NCBI GenBank assembly: GCA_038146785.1 | Contig: JAYQSI010000016.1 | Location: 798,242-862,241, forward strand | Direction of reading: 5' to 3' | Length of the DNA stretch: 64,000 bases | From: VMDJ01 sp038146785 | GTDB taxonomy: Bacteria > Pseudomonadota > Gammaproteobacteria > Chromatiales > Chromatiaceae | Part shown: positions 51,452 through 61,521 of the stretch, piece after piece | Layout of the letters: every line of letters starts with the position of its first letter | Position numbering within the stretch: the first letter of the stretch is position 1 | The notes under the pieces: model-generated | The model's database searches: none | What the model was told of the DNA's origin: nothing | The model's input: the letters and a program-made list of their open reading frames with translations, nothing else | Translations under genes and position numbers: made by a program

Positions 51452-52966
51452 TTACTTCTTCATGTCAGCAATTTTGACTGACCATTCAGCAGGACCGGTG
51501 ATGTGTGCTGAAATACCGGTGCTATCCACCGCTACTGTGACTGGCATATCGACCACATCAAATTCGTAGATCGCTTCCATGCCAAGATCTTCAAACGCTA
51601 AGACCTTAGCGCTCTTAATCGCTTGAGAGACTAAGTAAGCAGCACCACCAACGGCCATTAGATATGCCGCTTTGTGTTTTTTGATCGATTCAATCGCAAC
51701 GGGGCCGCGCTCTGCTTTACCGACCATGCCGATCAAGCCAGTCTTGCTCAGCATCATTTCGGTGAACTTATCCATGCGTGTTGAGGTGGTCGGACCAGCA
51801 GGGCCCACAGCTTCATCACGCACAGGATCGACAGGACCTACGTAGTAGATCAGGCGATTAGTGAAGTCGACATTCTCAGGCAATCCTTCGCCGCTTTCGA
51901 GTAGCTCTTGGATGCGCTTGTGAGCTGCATCACGACCGGTGAGTAGCTTGCCGTTAAGCAATAAGGTTTCACCTGGCTTCCAGCTCGCCACTTCTTCTGG
52001 CGTTAAGTTATTTAGATCAACACGCTTAGATTCGGTAGAAGCGGTCCATGTGACATCTGGCCAGTCTTCAAGCTTAGGTGGCTCGAGTACCGCAGGGCCT
52101 GAACCGTCGAGTTCGAATTCGACGTGACGTGTCGCAGCACAGTTAGGAATCATCGCTACCGGTAGTGAGGCGGCATGCGTTGGGTAGGTGTTGATTTTGA
52201 CATCCACGACAGTGGTTAAGCCGCCCAGACCTTGTGCGCCGATACCGAGATCGTTAACGCGGTTGTAGATCTCAAGACGAAGCTCTTCGATCTCATCTTG
52301 TGGGCCGCGCTCTTGAATCTCGTGCATGTCGATGTGTGACATCAGTGATTCTTTGGCGAGCAACATGGCTTTCTCAGCAGTACCGCCAATACCAATACCT
52401 AAGATACCTGGCGGACACCAACCGGCGCCCATGGTCGGTAAGGTTTTAACCACCCAGTCGACCAAGCTGTCGCTTGGGTTCATCACGGTGAACTTTGATT
52501 TGTTTTCAGAGCCACCGCCTTTGGCTGCTAAACCGATCTCAACTTTATTGCCCGGTACCAGCTCGTGATAAATGATCGCTGGGGTGTTATCGCGAGTATT
52601 CACGCGCTTGCCGATCGGTGGATTCACCATAGAGGCGCGTAGTTTGTTATCAGGGTGCATATACGCCTGACGCACACCTTCATTAATCATGTCGTTAAGT
52701 GACATGTTGCCTTCAAAGCGACATTCCATACCAATCTTTACAAACGCAACTACGGCGCCTGTGTCTTGGCAGATCGGACGATGACCTTCTGCACACATGC
52801 GTGAGTTGGTAATGATCTGCGCTAAGGCATCTTTTGCGGCAGGTGATTCCTCACGATCATACGCACGCCCAACGGCTTGGATGTAATCCACAGAGTGGTA
52901 GTACGAGATGTATTGCAGGGCATCAGCGACGCTTTGAATCAGATCGTCTTGCTTAATGGTAGTCAT
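51452..52966 (-). CDS. fumA: Fumarate hydratase, class I (Fe-S)
   Basis: 504 residues from ATG 52966; a TTG seven codons upstream gives the longer frame but is weaker. Class I oxygen-sensitive fumarase: CQDTG near 66-70 with the first cluster Cys, WCPPGILGIGIGGTAEKA (second Cys), IPNCAATRHVEF (third Cys), and C-terminal beta domain with VGPAGPTTSTRMDKF. Hydrates fumarate to malate. Sits next to sucAB on the same strand. Confidence 0.93.
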   Translation of the reverse strand: MTTIKQDDLIQSVADALQYISYYHSVDYIQAVGRAYDREESPAAKDALAQIITNSRMCAEGHRPICQDTGAVVAFVKIGMECRFEGNMSLNDMINEGVRQAYMHPDNKLRASMVNPPIGKRVNTRDNTPAIIYHELVPGNKVEIGLAAKGGGSENKSKFTVMNPSDSLVDWVVKTLPTMGAGWCPPGILGIGIGGTAEKAMLLAKESLMSHIDMHEIQERGPQDEIEELRLEIYNRVNDLGIGAQGLGGLTTVVDVKINTYPTHAASLPVAMIPNCAATRHVEFELDGSGPAVLEPPKLEDWPDVTWTASTESKRVDLNNLTPEEVASWKPGETLLLNGKLLTGRDAAHKRIQELLESGEGLPENVDFTNRLIYYVGPVDPVRDEAVGPAGPTTSTRMDKFTEMMLSKTGLIGMVGKAERGPVAIESIKKHKAAYLMAVGGAAYLVSQAIKSAKVLAFEDLGMEAIYEFDVVDMPVTVAVDSTGISAHITGPAEWSVKIADMKK

Positions 52967-52988
52967 AGTTATGTTCTCTAAAGACAAG

Positions 52989-53009
52989 ACGGCCTCACAA
53001 GGAGGCCGT
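52989..53009 (-). terminator. Terminator-like hairpin after sucB
   Basis: Read leftward: ACGGCCTC-CTTGT-GAGGCCGT, then CTTGTCTTT. Moderate tail; lies 24 bases past the sucB stop and 23 bases before the fumarase start. Confidence 0.6.
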
Positions 53010-53032
53010 AGAAAGACTGCTTAAATAGGATT

Positions 53033-54235
53033 TTACACTTGAAGCATCAGGCGTGCCGGATCTTCGAGTAGCTCCTTAATGGTGACGAGTGTTTGCACTG
53101 ACTCGCGGCCGTCGATGATGCGATGGTCGTATGACAACGCGAGATACATCATCGGACGAATCACGATCTCACCATTGACTACGACCGGACGCTCAACAAT
53201 GTTGTGCATGCCTAGAATCGCGCTTTGCGGTGGATTAAGAATCGGGGTGGAGAGCATCGAGCCGTACACACCACCATTCGAAATGGTGAAGGTGCCGCCG
53301 GTCAGGTCGTCATAGCTCAAGCTGCCATCACGGGCTTTCTCGCCATATTCACGAATGCGCGCTTCGATCTCTGCAAAGCTCATCTGGTCAGCATCACGCA
53401 AGATCGGAACGACTAAGCCGCGTGGTGAGCCCACCGCGATGCCGATATCAAAGTAGTTGTGATACACGATCTCATCGCCATCAATCGACGCATTCACTGC
53501 TGGGAATTTCTTCAACGCTTCGACAGCCGCTTTGACGAAGAACGACATAAAGCCTAGGCGAGTATCGTGTTGCTTCTCGAACTGATCTTTGTACTTCTTA
53601 CGTAGCTCGATCACGTTTTGCAGATCGACTTCGTTAAAGGTAGTCAGAATCGCTGCGTTGGCTTGTGCTTCGAGCAAGCGCTCAGCGACACGTGCACGCA
53701 GACGGCTCATTGGCACACGCTTCTCATCACGAGGACCAAGGGCGATGTCATCCGGTGCTGCGCTAGCGGCCGCTTTGGCTTCTTTCGCTTCAGCAGGTTG
53801 ATTCTTTTGCTCGTCGAGATAACGCATCACATCTGATTTGAGGATGCGGCCTTCTTTACCGGTGCCGGTAACTTGTGAAGGGTCGATCTTCATCTCTTTA
53901 ACTAAGCGACGAACCGCAGGCGTGAGGATAGGGTCATCATCTGACTCTGCTGGCGCTTCTGCAGCGGGTTCACTGGCAGCAGGGGCTGTAGCAGCAACCG
54001 CACCTTCGGTCAGAATCGCAAGGATGTCATCTGAGGTGACCACTGCACCTTCTTCGGCTTTGATCTCGGTGAGTACGCCATCGATAGGTGATGGAACTTC
54101 AAGCACAACCTTGTCGGTTTCTAGATCGAGTAGGTTTTCATCACGGGATACAGGATCACCGGGTTTCTTGTGCCAAGTAAGTACCGTTGCGTCGGTTACT
54201 GATTCAGGCAGGGTAGGTACGCGAACATCAGTCAT
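53033..54235 (-). CDS. sucB: Dihydrolipoamide succinyltransferase, E2 of 2-oxoglutarate dehydrogenase
   Basis: 400 residues. Lipoyl domain 1-80 with the lipoylated Lys in DLETDKVVLEVPSP (near 43), an Ala/Pro linker (about 80-105), E3-binding domain with TPAVRRLVKEMKIDPSQVTGTG, then the acyltransferase core with catalytic YDHRIIDGRE near the end. Transfers succinyl to CoA. Starts two bases after the sucA stop. Confidence 0.96.
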   Translation of the reverse strand: MTDVRVPTLPESVTDATVLTWHKKPGDPVSRDENLLDLETDKVVLEVPSPIDGVLTEIKAEEGAVVTSDDILAILTEGAVAATAPAASEPAAEAPAESDDDPILTPAVRRLVKEMKIDPSQVTGTGKEGRILKSDVMRYLDEQKNQPAEAKEAKAAASAAPDDIALGPRDEKRVPMSRLRARVAERLLEAQANAAILTTFNEVDLQNVIELRKKYKDQFEKQHDTRLGFMSFFVKAAVEALKKFPAVNASIDGDEIVYHNYFDIGIAVGSPRGLVVPILRDADQMSFAEIEARIREYGEKARDGSLSYDDLTGGTFTISNGGVYGSMLSTPILNPPQSAILGMHNIVERPVVVNGEIVIRPMMYLALSYDHRIIDGRESVQTLVTIKELLEDPARLMLQV

Positions 54236-54237
54236 GT

Positions 54238-57102
54238 TTATCCTCTCAGGTCCATTTCGCGATTAACTTCGCCGGTGAGTGCGTCGTCGATCAGTTGATC
54301 TTGTTCTTCTTGGTGAACTTTTGAATAGCCGGTTGCCGGTGCTGCTGCAGATTTACGACCTGCATATTGCGCACGATGGCCACGCTCGTGTAGCCAAGCA
54401 AAACGGTGTTTGATTTGATCCCAAGCACCTTGGTTTTGTGGCTCTTCTTGGCACCAGATGAATTGCTCGGCATTGATGTATTGACCAACGACTTCAGCCA
54501 CACGGTCATGTGGGAAGGGGTAAAGCTGTTCGATACGAACGATGGCTACGTGTTGTAACTCGCGGCTGCGACGGGCTTGCAGTAGGTCGTAGTAAACCTT
54601 GCCGCTACACATCACCACACGAGTGACTTGTTCTGCTTCGATAGGATCGATCTCATCAATAACTGTTTCGAATTCACCATGGCTTAAGCTTTCCAAAGGC
54701 GAGGTAGCCAATGGGTTACGCAAAATACTCTTTGGTGAGAAAACGATCAGTGGATGACGGAAGGGTCGAATCATCTGACGCATCAATAAGTGGAAGATTT
54801 GTGCTGGCGTACTTGGAATACACACTTGCATGTTGTGCTCAGCACATAGCTGCATGTAACGCTCGATACGTGCTGATGAGTGCTCTGGACCTTGGCCTTC
54901 GTAACCGTGAGGTAGCAACATGGTTAAACCACAGTACAAGCCCCACTTAGCGCCAGCTGAACTAATGAATTGGTCGATCACCACTTGTGCGCCGTTGGCG
55001 AAGTCACCGAACTGAGCTTCCCAAATGGTCAGTGTGTTGGGTTCAGCGGTTGCATAGCCATATTCAAAGGCAAGTACCGCTTCTTCAGAAAGGACCGAAT
55101 CGATAACGGTGAAGTTAGGTTGGTCTTCACGGATCTCACGCAATGAGACATAGCTTTCGCCAGTCTCTTGATTACGCCACATCGCATGACGGTGGAAGAA
55201 GGTGCCGCGACGACAGTCTTGACCAGATAAGCGAACCGGATAGCCCATATCAAGTAGGCAGGCATACGCCATGTTCTCTGCAAAGCCCCAGTCGATCAGC
55301 TTGTCACCGTTTGCCATGGCTTGACGATCAGAAAGAATCTTTTCAACCCGCGGGTGTAATGGGAAGCCAGCAGGTGGGGTGAAGATCTTTCCCGCTAATG
55401 CAGCAATGCGAGCCGTTTTAACCGCGGTTTTAGCAGGAGACTCCCAGGTGGCACCTTTGTACTTTTCCCAATCGACCAAGATACGACCTTCAAGGTCATC
55501 TTCTGTGGTGCGGCCAACACATTCACCGGCTTCAAAGCGTTCGCGAAGGTCGCTGACTTTCTTTTGCGCAAAATCAGCATCGATAACACCTTTGCTCAGT
55601 AGCTTGTTGGCATACAAGGCACGAGTGGTTTCGCGACTGCGGATGTTTTTGTACATGCTAGGTTGAGTCACCGCAGGCTCGTCCGCTTCGTTGTGACCAT
55701 GGCGGCGATAACAGACTAAGTCGATAACCACGTCTTTATGGAAGCGCTTGCGATAGTCGAAGGCGAGACGTGTGACAAAGATCACCGCTTCTGGGTCATC
55801 ACCATTCACGTGGAAGATCGGTGCTTGAACCATCTTGGCGACATCGGTGCAGTAATGGGTCGAGCGGCTATCGAAGGCATTCGAGGTGGTGAAGCCGATT
55901 TGGTTATTCACCACGATATGGATGGTGCCGCCAACGGCATAGCCACGTACCTGTGACATGTTGAAGGTTTCCATCACCACGCCTTGACCGGCGAAGGCAG
56001 CATCGCCGTGGATGCTGATGGGGATAATCATGTCGCCTTCTTTGTCGCCATAGCGTTGTTGGCGAGCACGCGCGCTACCAATCATCACGGGGCTGATGAT
56101 TTCGAGGTGCGATGGGTTAAAGCCCAGTGTGACGTGAACCAAACCATTGCCGGTATCTAAGTCACTGGAGAAACCTTTGTGGTATTTCACATCGCCCGAG
56201 CTCAGTACGCTGCGCTCGTTATGTTCGTGACGCTGACCTTCGAACTCTTTAAAGATGCTGGCAGGTGGTTTACCTAAAATATTACTCAGAACATTCAGAC
56301 GACCACGGTGCGCCATACCGATGAACACTTCTTCGGCACCGTTATTACCGGCACGGAAGATCAATTCATCAAGGATGGGAATCAGTGATTCGCCACCTTC
56401 GAGTGAGAAACGTTTTTGACCGACGAAGCGAGCATGCATGTACTTTTCAATGCCTTCTGCCGCGGTCAGCATATGAAGTAACCACTTCTGCTTGTCGTGA
56501 TCCATCTCAGGCTTTGCACGATAGGTTTCGAGACGTTGCTGAATCCAACGTTTCTCATCCGTGTCAGTGATGTGCATGTACTCAGAGCCGACCGTTGAGG
56601 TGTAGGTCTCGCGGAGTAGGTCGAGGATCTCGCCGAGTGGCATTTGTTCAGCGGCAAATAAGGAACCGGTGTTAAACACCTCTTTCATATCCGCTTGGGT
56701 AAAACCGTAGTGCTCTGGCTTGAGCTCTTCGAGGGGTACTGTTTTGTGCAGCTCAAGTGGATCAAGCTTAGCGTTTTGATGACCCCGCACACGGTAAGCG
56801 TTGATCAGCTGTAAGACTTTGGTTTGGCGCTCTGCAGCTTCTGCACTCATGCCGCCTGAAAGCACAACGGCACGACGACCTTGGGCTTTCTTCGCGAACT
56901 GCGCTTGGATATCGCGATGTGACTCCTCGATATGCTCAGGACCAAAGCCATTCACTTGGGGGAGGTTGTCGAAATGCTCGCGCCATTTTTCAGGGACGCT
57001 TGCCGGATCTTTTAGATAACTTTCGTAAAGATCCTCGACGTAAGGTGCATTGACGCCATGGTAGGCGGATGATTTTTGAAGTCGATCAAGATAATCTGAC
57101 AT
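54238..57102 (-). CDS. sucA: 2-oxoglutarate dehydrogenase E1
   Basis: 954 residues. ThDP decarboxylase of the TCA cycle. N-terminal E2-binding segment SDYLDRLQKSSAYHGVNAPYVEDLYESYLKDP, GMAHRGRLNVLSNILGKP near 255-272, ThDP motif GDAAFAGQGVVMETFNMS near 350-367 and the transketolase half VIDSVLSEEAVLAFEYGYA. sucC, sucD and lpd are not adjacent in this window. Confidence 0.96.
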   Translation of the reverse strand: MSDYLDRLQKSSAYHGVNAPYVEDLYESYLKDPASVPEKWREHFDNLPQVNGFGPEHIEESHRDIQAQFAKKAQGRRAVVLSGGMSAEAAERQTKVLQLINAYRVRGHQNAKLDPLELHKTVPLEELKPEHYGFTQADMKEVFNTGSLFAAEQMPLGEILDLLRETYTSTVGSEYMHITDTDEKRWIQQRLETYRAKPEMDHDKQKWLLHMLTAAEGIEKYMHARFVGQKRFSLEGGESLIPILDELIFRAGNNGAEEVFIGMAHRGRLNVLSNILGKPPASIFKEFEGQRHEHNERSVLSSGDVKYHKGFSSDLDTGNGLVHVTLGFNPSHLEIISPVMIGSARARQQRYGDKEGDMIIPISIHGDAAFAGQGVVMETFNMSQVRGYAVGGTIHIVVNNQIGFTTSNAFDSRSTHYCTDVAKMVQAPIFHVNGDDPEAVIFVTRLAFDYRKRFHKDVVIDLVCYRRHGHNEADEPAVTQPSMYKNIRSRETTRALYANKLLSKGVIDADFAQKKVSDLRERFEAGECVGRTTEDDLEGRILVDWEKYKGATWESPAKTAVKTARIAALAGKIFTPPAGFPLHPRVEKILSDRQAMANGDKLIDWGFAENMAYACLLDMGYPVRLSGQDCRRGTFFHRHAMWRNQETGESYVSLREIREDQPNFTVIDSVLSEEAVLAFEYGYATAEPNTLTIWEAQFGDFANGAQVVIDQFISSAGAKWGLYCGLTMLLPHGYEGQGPEHSSARIERYMQLCAEHNMQVCIPSTPAQIFHLLMRQMIRPFRHPLIVFSPKSILRNPLATSPLESLSHGEFETVIDEIDPIEAEQVTRVVMCSGKVYYDLLQARRSRELQHVAIVRIEQLYPFPHDRVAEVVGQYINAEQFIWCQEEPQNQGAWDQIKHRFAWLHERGHRAQYAGRKSAAAPATGYSKVHQEEQDQLIDDALTGEVNREMDLRG

Positions 57103-57130
57103 TTTAGGACGCTCAACCTAAAAAAGAGTA

Positions 57131-57162
57131 CAAAAATTCGCTAAATGCTTGTTTCATTTAGC
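57131..57162 (-). terminator. Terminator-like hairpin downstream of the RND operon
   Basis: Read leftward: GCTAAATG-AAACAAG-CATTTAGC, then GAATTTTTG. It would stop RND transcription before sucA, 77 bases past the pump gene stop. Confidence 0.55.
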
Positions 57163-57239
57163 CTAGCACTTTTTTTCTAGAACACCATGACGATTTTTAA
57201 TAAAAGACAATCGTCCTAAATTAGAAAATTAGTAGGTTT

Positions 57240-60200
57240 TTATTTGGCTTTTGGGAAAAAGCGATCCTGAAGTTCAGAGTGGATCGCGTACATCGCGGGG
57301 ATCAAATAAAGCACCACTAAAAAGCCCATGATGGTGCCAAAGCTGAGCGCGATGGCCATCGGGATGAGGAAGCGAGCTTGCACCGAGGTTTCGAAAAGAA
57401 TCGGTGCTAAACCCAATGTGGTGGTGAGTGTGGTCAATAAAATCGGGCGGAAACGGCTAACAGCAGCTTGATGAATGGCCTGAAGAGCGGGCAAATCTTT
57501 CAGTTCATTGAGGCGTACGGTGAGTACCAAGGAGCCATTCACGACCAGTCCGCCGAGCGCGATCATGCCGTAAATACTTACTGAGCTCATGCCGTGACCC
57601 ATCACGATATGGCCAAAAATACTGCCAGCAACCGCAAAGGGGATGGTCAACATGACAATAATGCCTTGGCTATAGCTTCGGAACAGCGCAGCCATCAAGG
57701 CAAAAATTAATACTGCAGACCAAAGAAGGCCATCAAAGATGTATTTGAAGGTACGTGTTTGGTCACGACGACCGCCACCGAACTTCCATTTCAGCTCGGG
57801 ATGGTTAGCAATGAGCTCCGGTAAGAAGCTCTTTTGCACCAAGGCGCGTATCTGACGTGAATTAGCGTGTGCCTTATCGATACTGGCGGTGATCTGAATG
57901 ATGCGTCGTCCGTCTTCACGTTTGATCGTGCTGTAGGCGCGACTGGTTTCGATGATGGCCGCTTCAGTTAACGGAATGAGACCGCCGTTGGGGGTGCGAA
58001 TCAGCATCTCACGAAGATCAGCTAATGACTGACGATGATCACGTGATAGCCGCACCATCACTTTGACTTCTTTACCACCACGCAGAATGCGCTCGACCTC
58101 AGCGCCGTAGAAAGAGTCTCGAATCTGCTGACCGAGTGATTGTTCGGTTAAACCCAGTGCACGACCCACAGGGCTTAAGTTAAACACCCATTGGTTTTTA
58201 CCTTGTCCAATGCCATCACTAACATCGGTGACGCCTTGTAGCTCACCGAGCTTGGTCGCTAGTTCACGAGCACTTGCTTCAAGTACTTGGGTATCGGTAT
58301 GTGACAGGTTAACCACGAACTCTTTATTGCCACCTGGGCCTACCATGTACTCAAAGAAGATCGATTTAGCTTCGGGTACTTCACCCATCTCTTTACGCCA
58401 CTCACGTAAGAAGTCTTCTTGGTTAAAGGGTCGCTGATCATCGGGCACAAGATACATATTCACATCGCCATAATCAGGGCGATTCCAGCCTGCACGCGTA
58501 AACCAGCTGGATAGGTATTGTTTTCCGCCGAGGTTCTCAATGGCGCGAAGACCTGCCGCTTCCACTTTGCGCACAGTGGCTTGGGTTTGTTTAACTGATG
58601 CATCCACTGGCATGTCGATTTCGGCATCAACACGATTACCGGGGATGCTTGGGCGCCAAGTCAGATCGATACGACCAGCCTCGTACCACGCAATAATGAT
58701 CGCTAAGAAGCCACCAAAAATAATGAGCACAAGATAACGATGTTTAAGTGTCCAGTTAAGTTGGTTGGCATAAGTCACATCACGTAAACGATCTAAACCA
58801 TCGGTCATCGCATCGTGGAAACGCTTAACCCGAGCAAAGGGAGCGTAGAGTTTTGCTGCTTTGCCTTCTTTGATTTTGTGATTGAGGTGTGAGGGGAGAA
58901 CCAGTAGTGCTTCCATTAAGGAAATGGCAAACACAATCGAAGCCACAACCGGCAAGGACTTCATGAACTGACCTGTAGAGCCAGGCACCAATAGCAAAGG
59001 AATAAAGGCAATGATGTTGGTTCCTACCGCATAGATAACGGGAACTAACATTTCGCGAACGCCTTGTTGTACCGCTTCGCTGGGTTTAAGGCCTTGTTGT
59101 AGTTTGGTGTAGATGTGTTCGCCGACGATGATGGCGTCATCGACCACGATGCCGACCGCCAAGATAAAGGCAAACATGGAGATCATGTTTAAGGTGATAC
59201 CGGCATAGGGTAAGAAGCTGAAGCTGCCAATAAATACCACTGGAATTGAAACGGCGACCCAGAAGGCAAGGCGGGCATTCAAGAACAAGCCTAATGCAAT
59301 GACGACTAAGGCGAGGCCGGCAAGACCATTACTGATTAAGATATTGCTTCGCTCGTAATAACGTTCTGAGCGGTCGTTTTGAATGCTCAGTTCAACTGTT
59401 TTGGGTAACTCGTTTTGCAGCTTTTTAATCGTCTGCTTTACGCGACCGGCAAGCTCAATCGGACGAACGCTTTCACCGTGATAGACATCAAGGCGCATGC
59501 CGGGCTTACCGTTAAATTCGAAGATCTGTGTGCTGTCTTCAAAGCCATCATTTACCTTTGCGATGTCTCTAAGTAATAACTGAGTGCCATCGTTACGGGT
59601 TTTGATTGGGATATCGCCAAACGCCTTAGCGTCTTCGCGGTGACCTAAGGTGCGCAGTACAACATCGCCATCTTGGGTTTCTACGCGGCCGCCGGGTACG
59701 TCGCGTACTGCGTCATATAAGACGTCGGAGATGTCGCCAATGGTCAGTGATTGCTCGAGGAGACGAGCTGGATCAATCTCAATGCTGATCTCAGGGGCGA
59801 GAGCGCCAACTTGCTCAACGCGCGACACACCTTTCACATCCAGCAGGGTGCGGCGCATGCGTTCGCTCAGTTCATATAACTCGGTTTGTGCGAGCTCTGC
59901 CGCTACACCAATACTGATGATCGAAAACTCACGGCCTTTTAAAGTGACCTTGGCTTGTTCCGCTTCAACAGGGAAAGAGTTAATGCGAGCGATGGCATTG
60001 CGAATGTCTTGTAGTAATTGTTGACGATCAACGCCGTTTTCTAACTTAGCAAAGACCTCGCCTTTGTTTTCAGACGCATTGGCAGTGAGCTGGTCGATGC
60101 CGGGCATGCCGTTGAGTTCTTGCTCAATCGGTAGGATGACGCCTTTCTCAACTTCCTCAGGGCTCGCGCCACTGTAGTTGACCGATACCGTGACCTGATC

Positions 60201-60341
60201 GGCTTCATAGGTCGGAAGGTATTGTTGTTTTACATCCATGAAGCCCAAAACGCCGCCCAAGATGAGCGCAAGCATCAGGATATTGGCGGCGACTGAGTTA
60301 GTCGCAAACCATTCGACAATGCCTTTACGTTGAGTACTCAT
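57240..60341 (-). CDS. RND efflux permease (AcrB/HAE-1-like)
   Basis: 1033 residues, usual RND length. One N-terminal helix then two large periplasmic loops; helix 4 carries the proton-relay pair in FILAVGIVVDDAIIVGEHIY (near 393-412). GSTGQF and late helix 10 motifs follow. An inner membrane pump of the tripartite exporter with the adaptor upstream; substrate unknown. No outer membrane channel in this operon. Confidence 0.88.
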   Translation of the reverse strand: MSTQRKGIVEWFATNSVAANILMLALILGGVLGFMDVKQQYLPTYEADQVTVSVNYSGASPEEVEKGVILPIEQELNGMPGIDQLTANASENKGEVFAKLENGVDRQQLLQDIRNAIARINSFPVEAEQAKVTLKGREFSIISIGVAAELAQTELYELSERMRRTLLDVKGVSRVEQVGALAPEISIEIDPARLLEQSLTIGDISDVLYDAVRDVPGGRVETQDGDVVLRTLGHREDAKAFGDIPIKTRNDGTQLLLRDIAKVNDGFEDSTQIFEFNGKPGMRLDVYHGESVRPIELAGRVKQTIKKLQNELPKTVELSIQNDRSERYYERSNILISNGLAGLALVVIALGLFLNARLAFWVAVSIPVVFIGSFSFLPYAGITLNMISMFAFILAVGIVVDDAIIVGEHIYTKLQQGLKPSEAVQQGVREMLVPVIYAVGTNIIAFIPLLLVPGSTGQFMKSLPVVASIVFAISLMEALLVLPSHLNHKIKEGKAAKLYAPFARVKRFHDAMTDGLDRLRDVTYANQLNWTLKHRYLVLIIFGGFLAIIIAWYEAGRIDLTWRPSIPGNRVDAEIDMPVDASVKQTQATVRKVEAAGLRAIENLGGKQYLSSWFTRAGWNRPDYGDVNMYLVPDDQRPFNQEDFLREWRKEMGEVPEAKSIFFEYMVGPGGNKEFVVNLSHTDTQVLEASARELATKLGELQGVTDVSDGIGQGKNQWVFNLSPVGRALGLTEQSLGQQIRDSFYGAEVERILRGGKEVKVMVRLSRDHRQSLADLREMLIRTPNGGLIPLTEAAIIETSRAYSTIKREDGRRIIQITASIDKAHANSRQIRALVQKSFLPELIANHPELKWKFGGGRRDQTRTFKYIFDGLLWSAVLIFALMAALFRSYSQGIIVMLTIPFAVAGSIFGHIVMGHGMSSVSIYGMIALGGLVVNGSLVLTVRLNELKDLPALQAIHQAAVSRFRPILLTTLTTTLGLAPILFETSVQARFLIPMAIALSFGTIMGFLVVLYLIPAMYAIHSELQDRFFPKAK

Positions 60342-60346
60342 ATTGA

Positions 60347-61471
60347 TTACTTAACGTTGACCTTGGTGCCAGGAACGAGTGTTTTTAAGCTGTTAGTGAC
60401 GATGTAATCCAAGCCTTTGGGTGCGCTTATGTAAGCAGACTGGCTATCCATATCAATCAACTGCACCGCTTCCACTTGAAGCAAGCCTTTGTTATCTACA
60501 CCCCAAACACGACTATCACTGGTCAGTGCTTCGCGTGGCAGTTTTACCGCATTGTTGATTGCTTGCTGCATGATTTTCGCTTCAACATAAGTGCCCAGCA
60601 GAAGAGGGCGGCTTGATTGCGTTAGCGGTTGATTAATCTCAACGATCACTTTTGCTAAACGGCTATCGCTATCGATCTGGGGGTGAATACGAATGAGCTC
60701 ACCTTGGTAATCAATGCCGTTGGCCTTCAGCTTAACGTGCGAGCCTTTTGAATTGGTACGTGGCTGAATCTTAGCGATACGATCGGTGGGTAGTCGTAAC
60801 TCCACCCAGTAGCGATCGGCACGTGCCACGCTGCCAATTTCATCACCGATGGAAACGGTATCGCCGATCACTTTCTTACGCTCAACCACCACCACATTGG
60901 TTTCGATTTGGCGTTGGGTGTGCGATAGATCGAGCTGAGCTTGTTTAAGCTGACGTTGTGCGCTTGCTAGTGCAGCTTCCGCTTGGCGTTGTTGCGGTAG
61001 ACGCAGGGCTAACTGCTTAGACTCGTCAGATAGCTGCATGCGCTTACTTAGAATCTCTAAATCTTTCTCAGCAACTTTTCGTTGCGCGGCTTCCATTGCG
61101 ATATCAGCTTGTGCTTTTTTCAAAGCTGCATTGGCTGCATCGACATTTAATTGATATTCACGGTCATCGATGGAATAGAGTGTTTCGCCACGCGCAATCT
61201 GACCGCCTGGTTCAAAGTCACGATGCAGAGCAATTAGCTGACCTTTTGCCTGTGCTTCGAGTGTGATCAGCTCGGCGGGCATCACACTGCCATAAGCAAG
61301 CAGCTCTAAAGCATGGTTGCCGGCTTCGTTTTTAATCGCAGTAACGCTTGGGATAACGGGCTTAGCTTTTGGCTTTTTCTTTGGCGGCTCTGTCTGCATG
61401 ACCCAGTAAGTCAAAACAACAAAAACCGCTATCAATACCGCTCCAAGTTGGAAGCGTTTTGAGGACAACAT
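60347..61471 (-). CDS. RND periplasmic adaptor (membrane fusion protein)
   Basis: 374 residues. Inner membrane anchor FQLGAVLIAVFVVLTYWVM, first lipoyl half ALELLAYGSVMPAELITLEAQAKGQL, a coiled coil near 95-180 (AANAALKKAQADI to LDLSHTQRQIE), then the second lipoyl half and beta-barrel (TVSIGDEIGSVARADRYWVELRLP). The pump gene starts five bases after. GGAG ribosome site upstream. Confidence 0.9.
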   Translation of the reverse strand: MLSSKRFQLGAVLIAVFVVLTYWVMQTEPPKKKPKAKPVIPSVTAIKNEAGNHALELLAYGSVMPAELITLEAQAKGQLIALHRDFEPGGQIARGETLYSIDDREYQLNVDAANAALKKAQADIAMEAAQRKVAEKDLEILSKRMQLSDESKQLALRLPQQRQAEAALASAQRQLKQAQLDLSHTQRQIETNVVVVERKKVIGDTVSIGDEIGSVARADRYWVELRLPTDRIAKIQPRTNSKGSHVKLKANGIDYQGELIRIHPQIDSDSRLAKVIVEINQPLTQSSRPLLLGTYVEAKIMQQAINNAVKLPREALTSDSRVWGVDNKGLLQVEAVQLIDMDSQSAYISAPKGLDYIVTNSLKTLVPGTKVNVK

Positions 61472-61521
61472 AATTTCTCCGCGATAGCGCGTTTAGATAG
61501 CGTTATTACCGCTCAGATGTA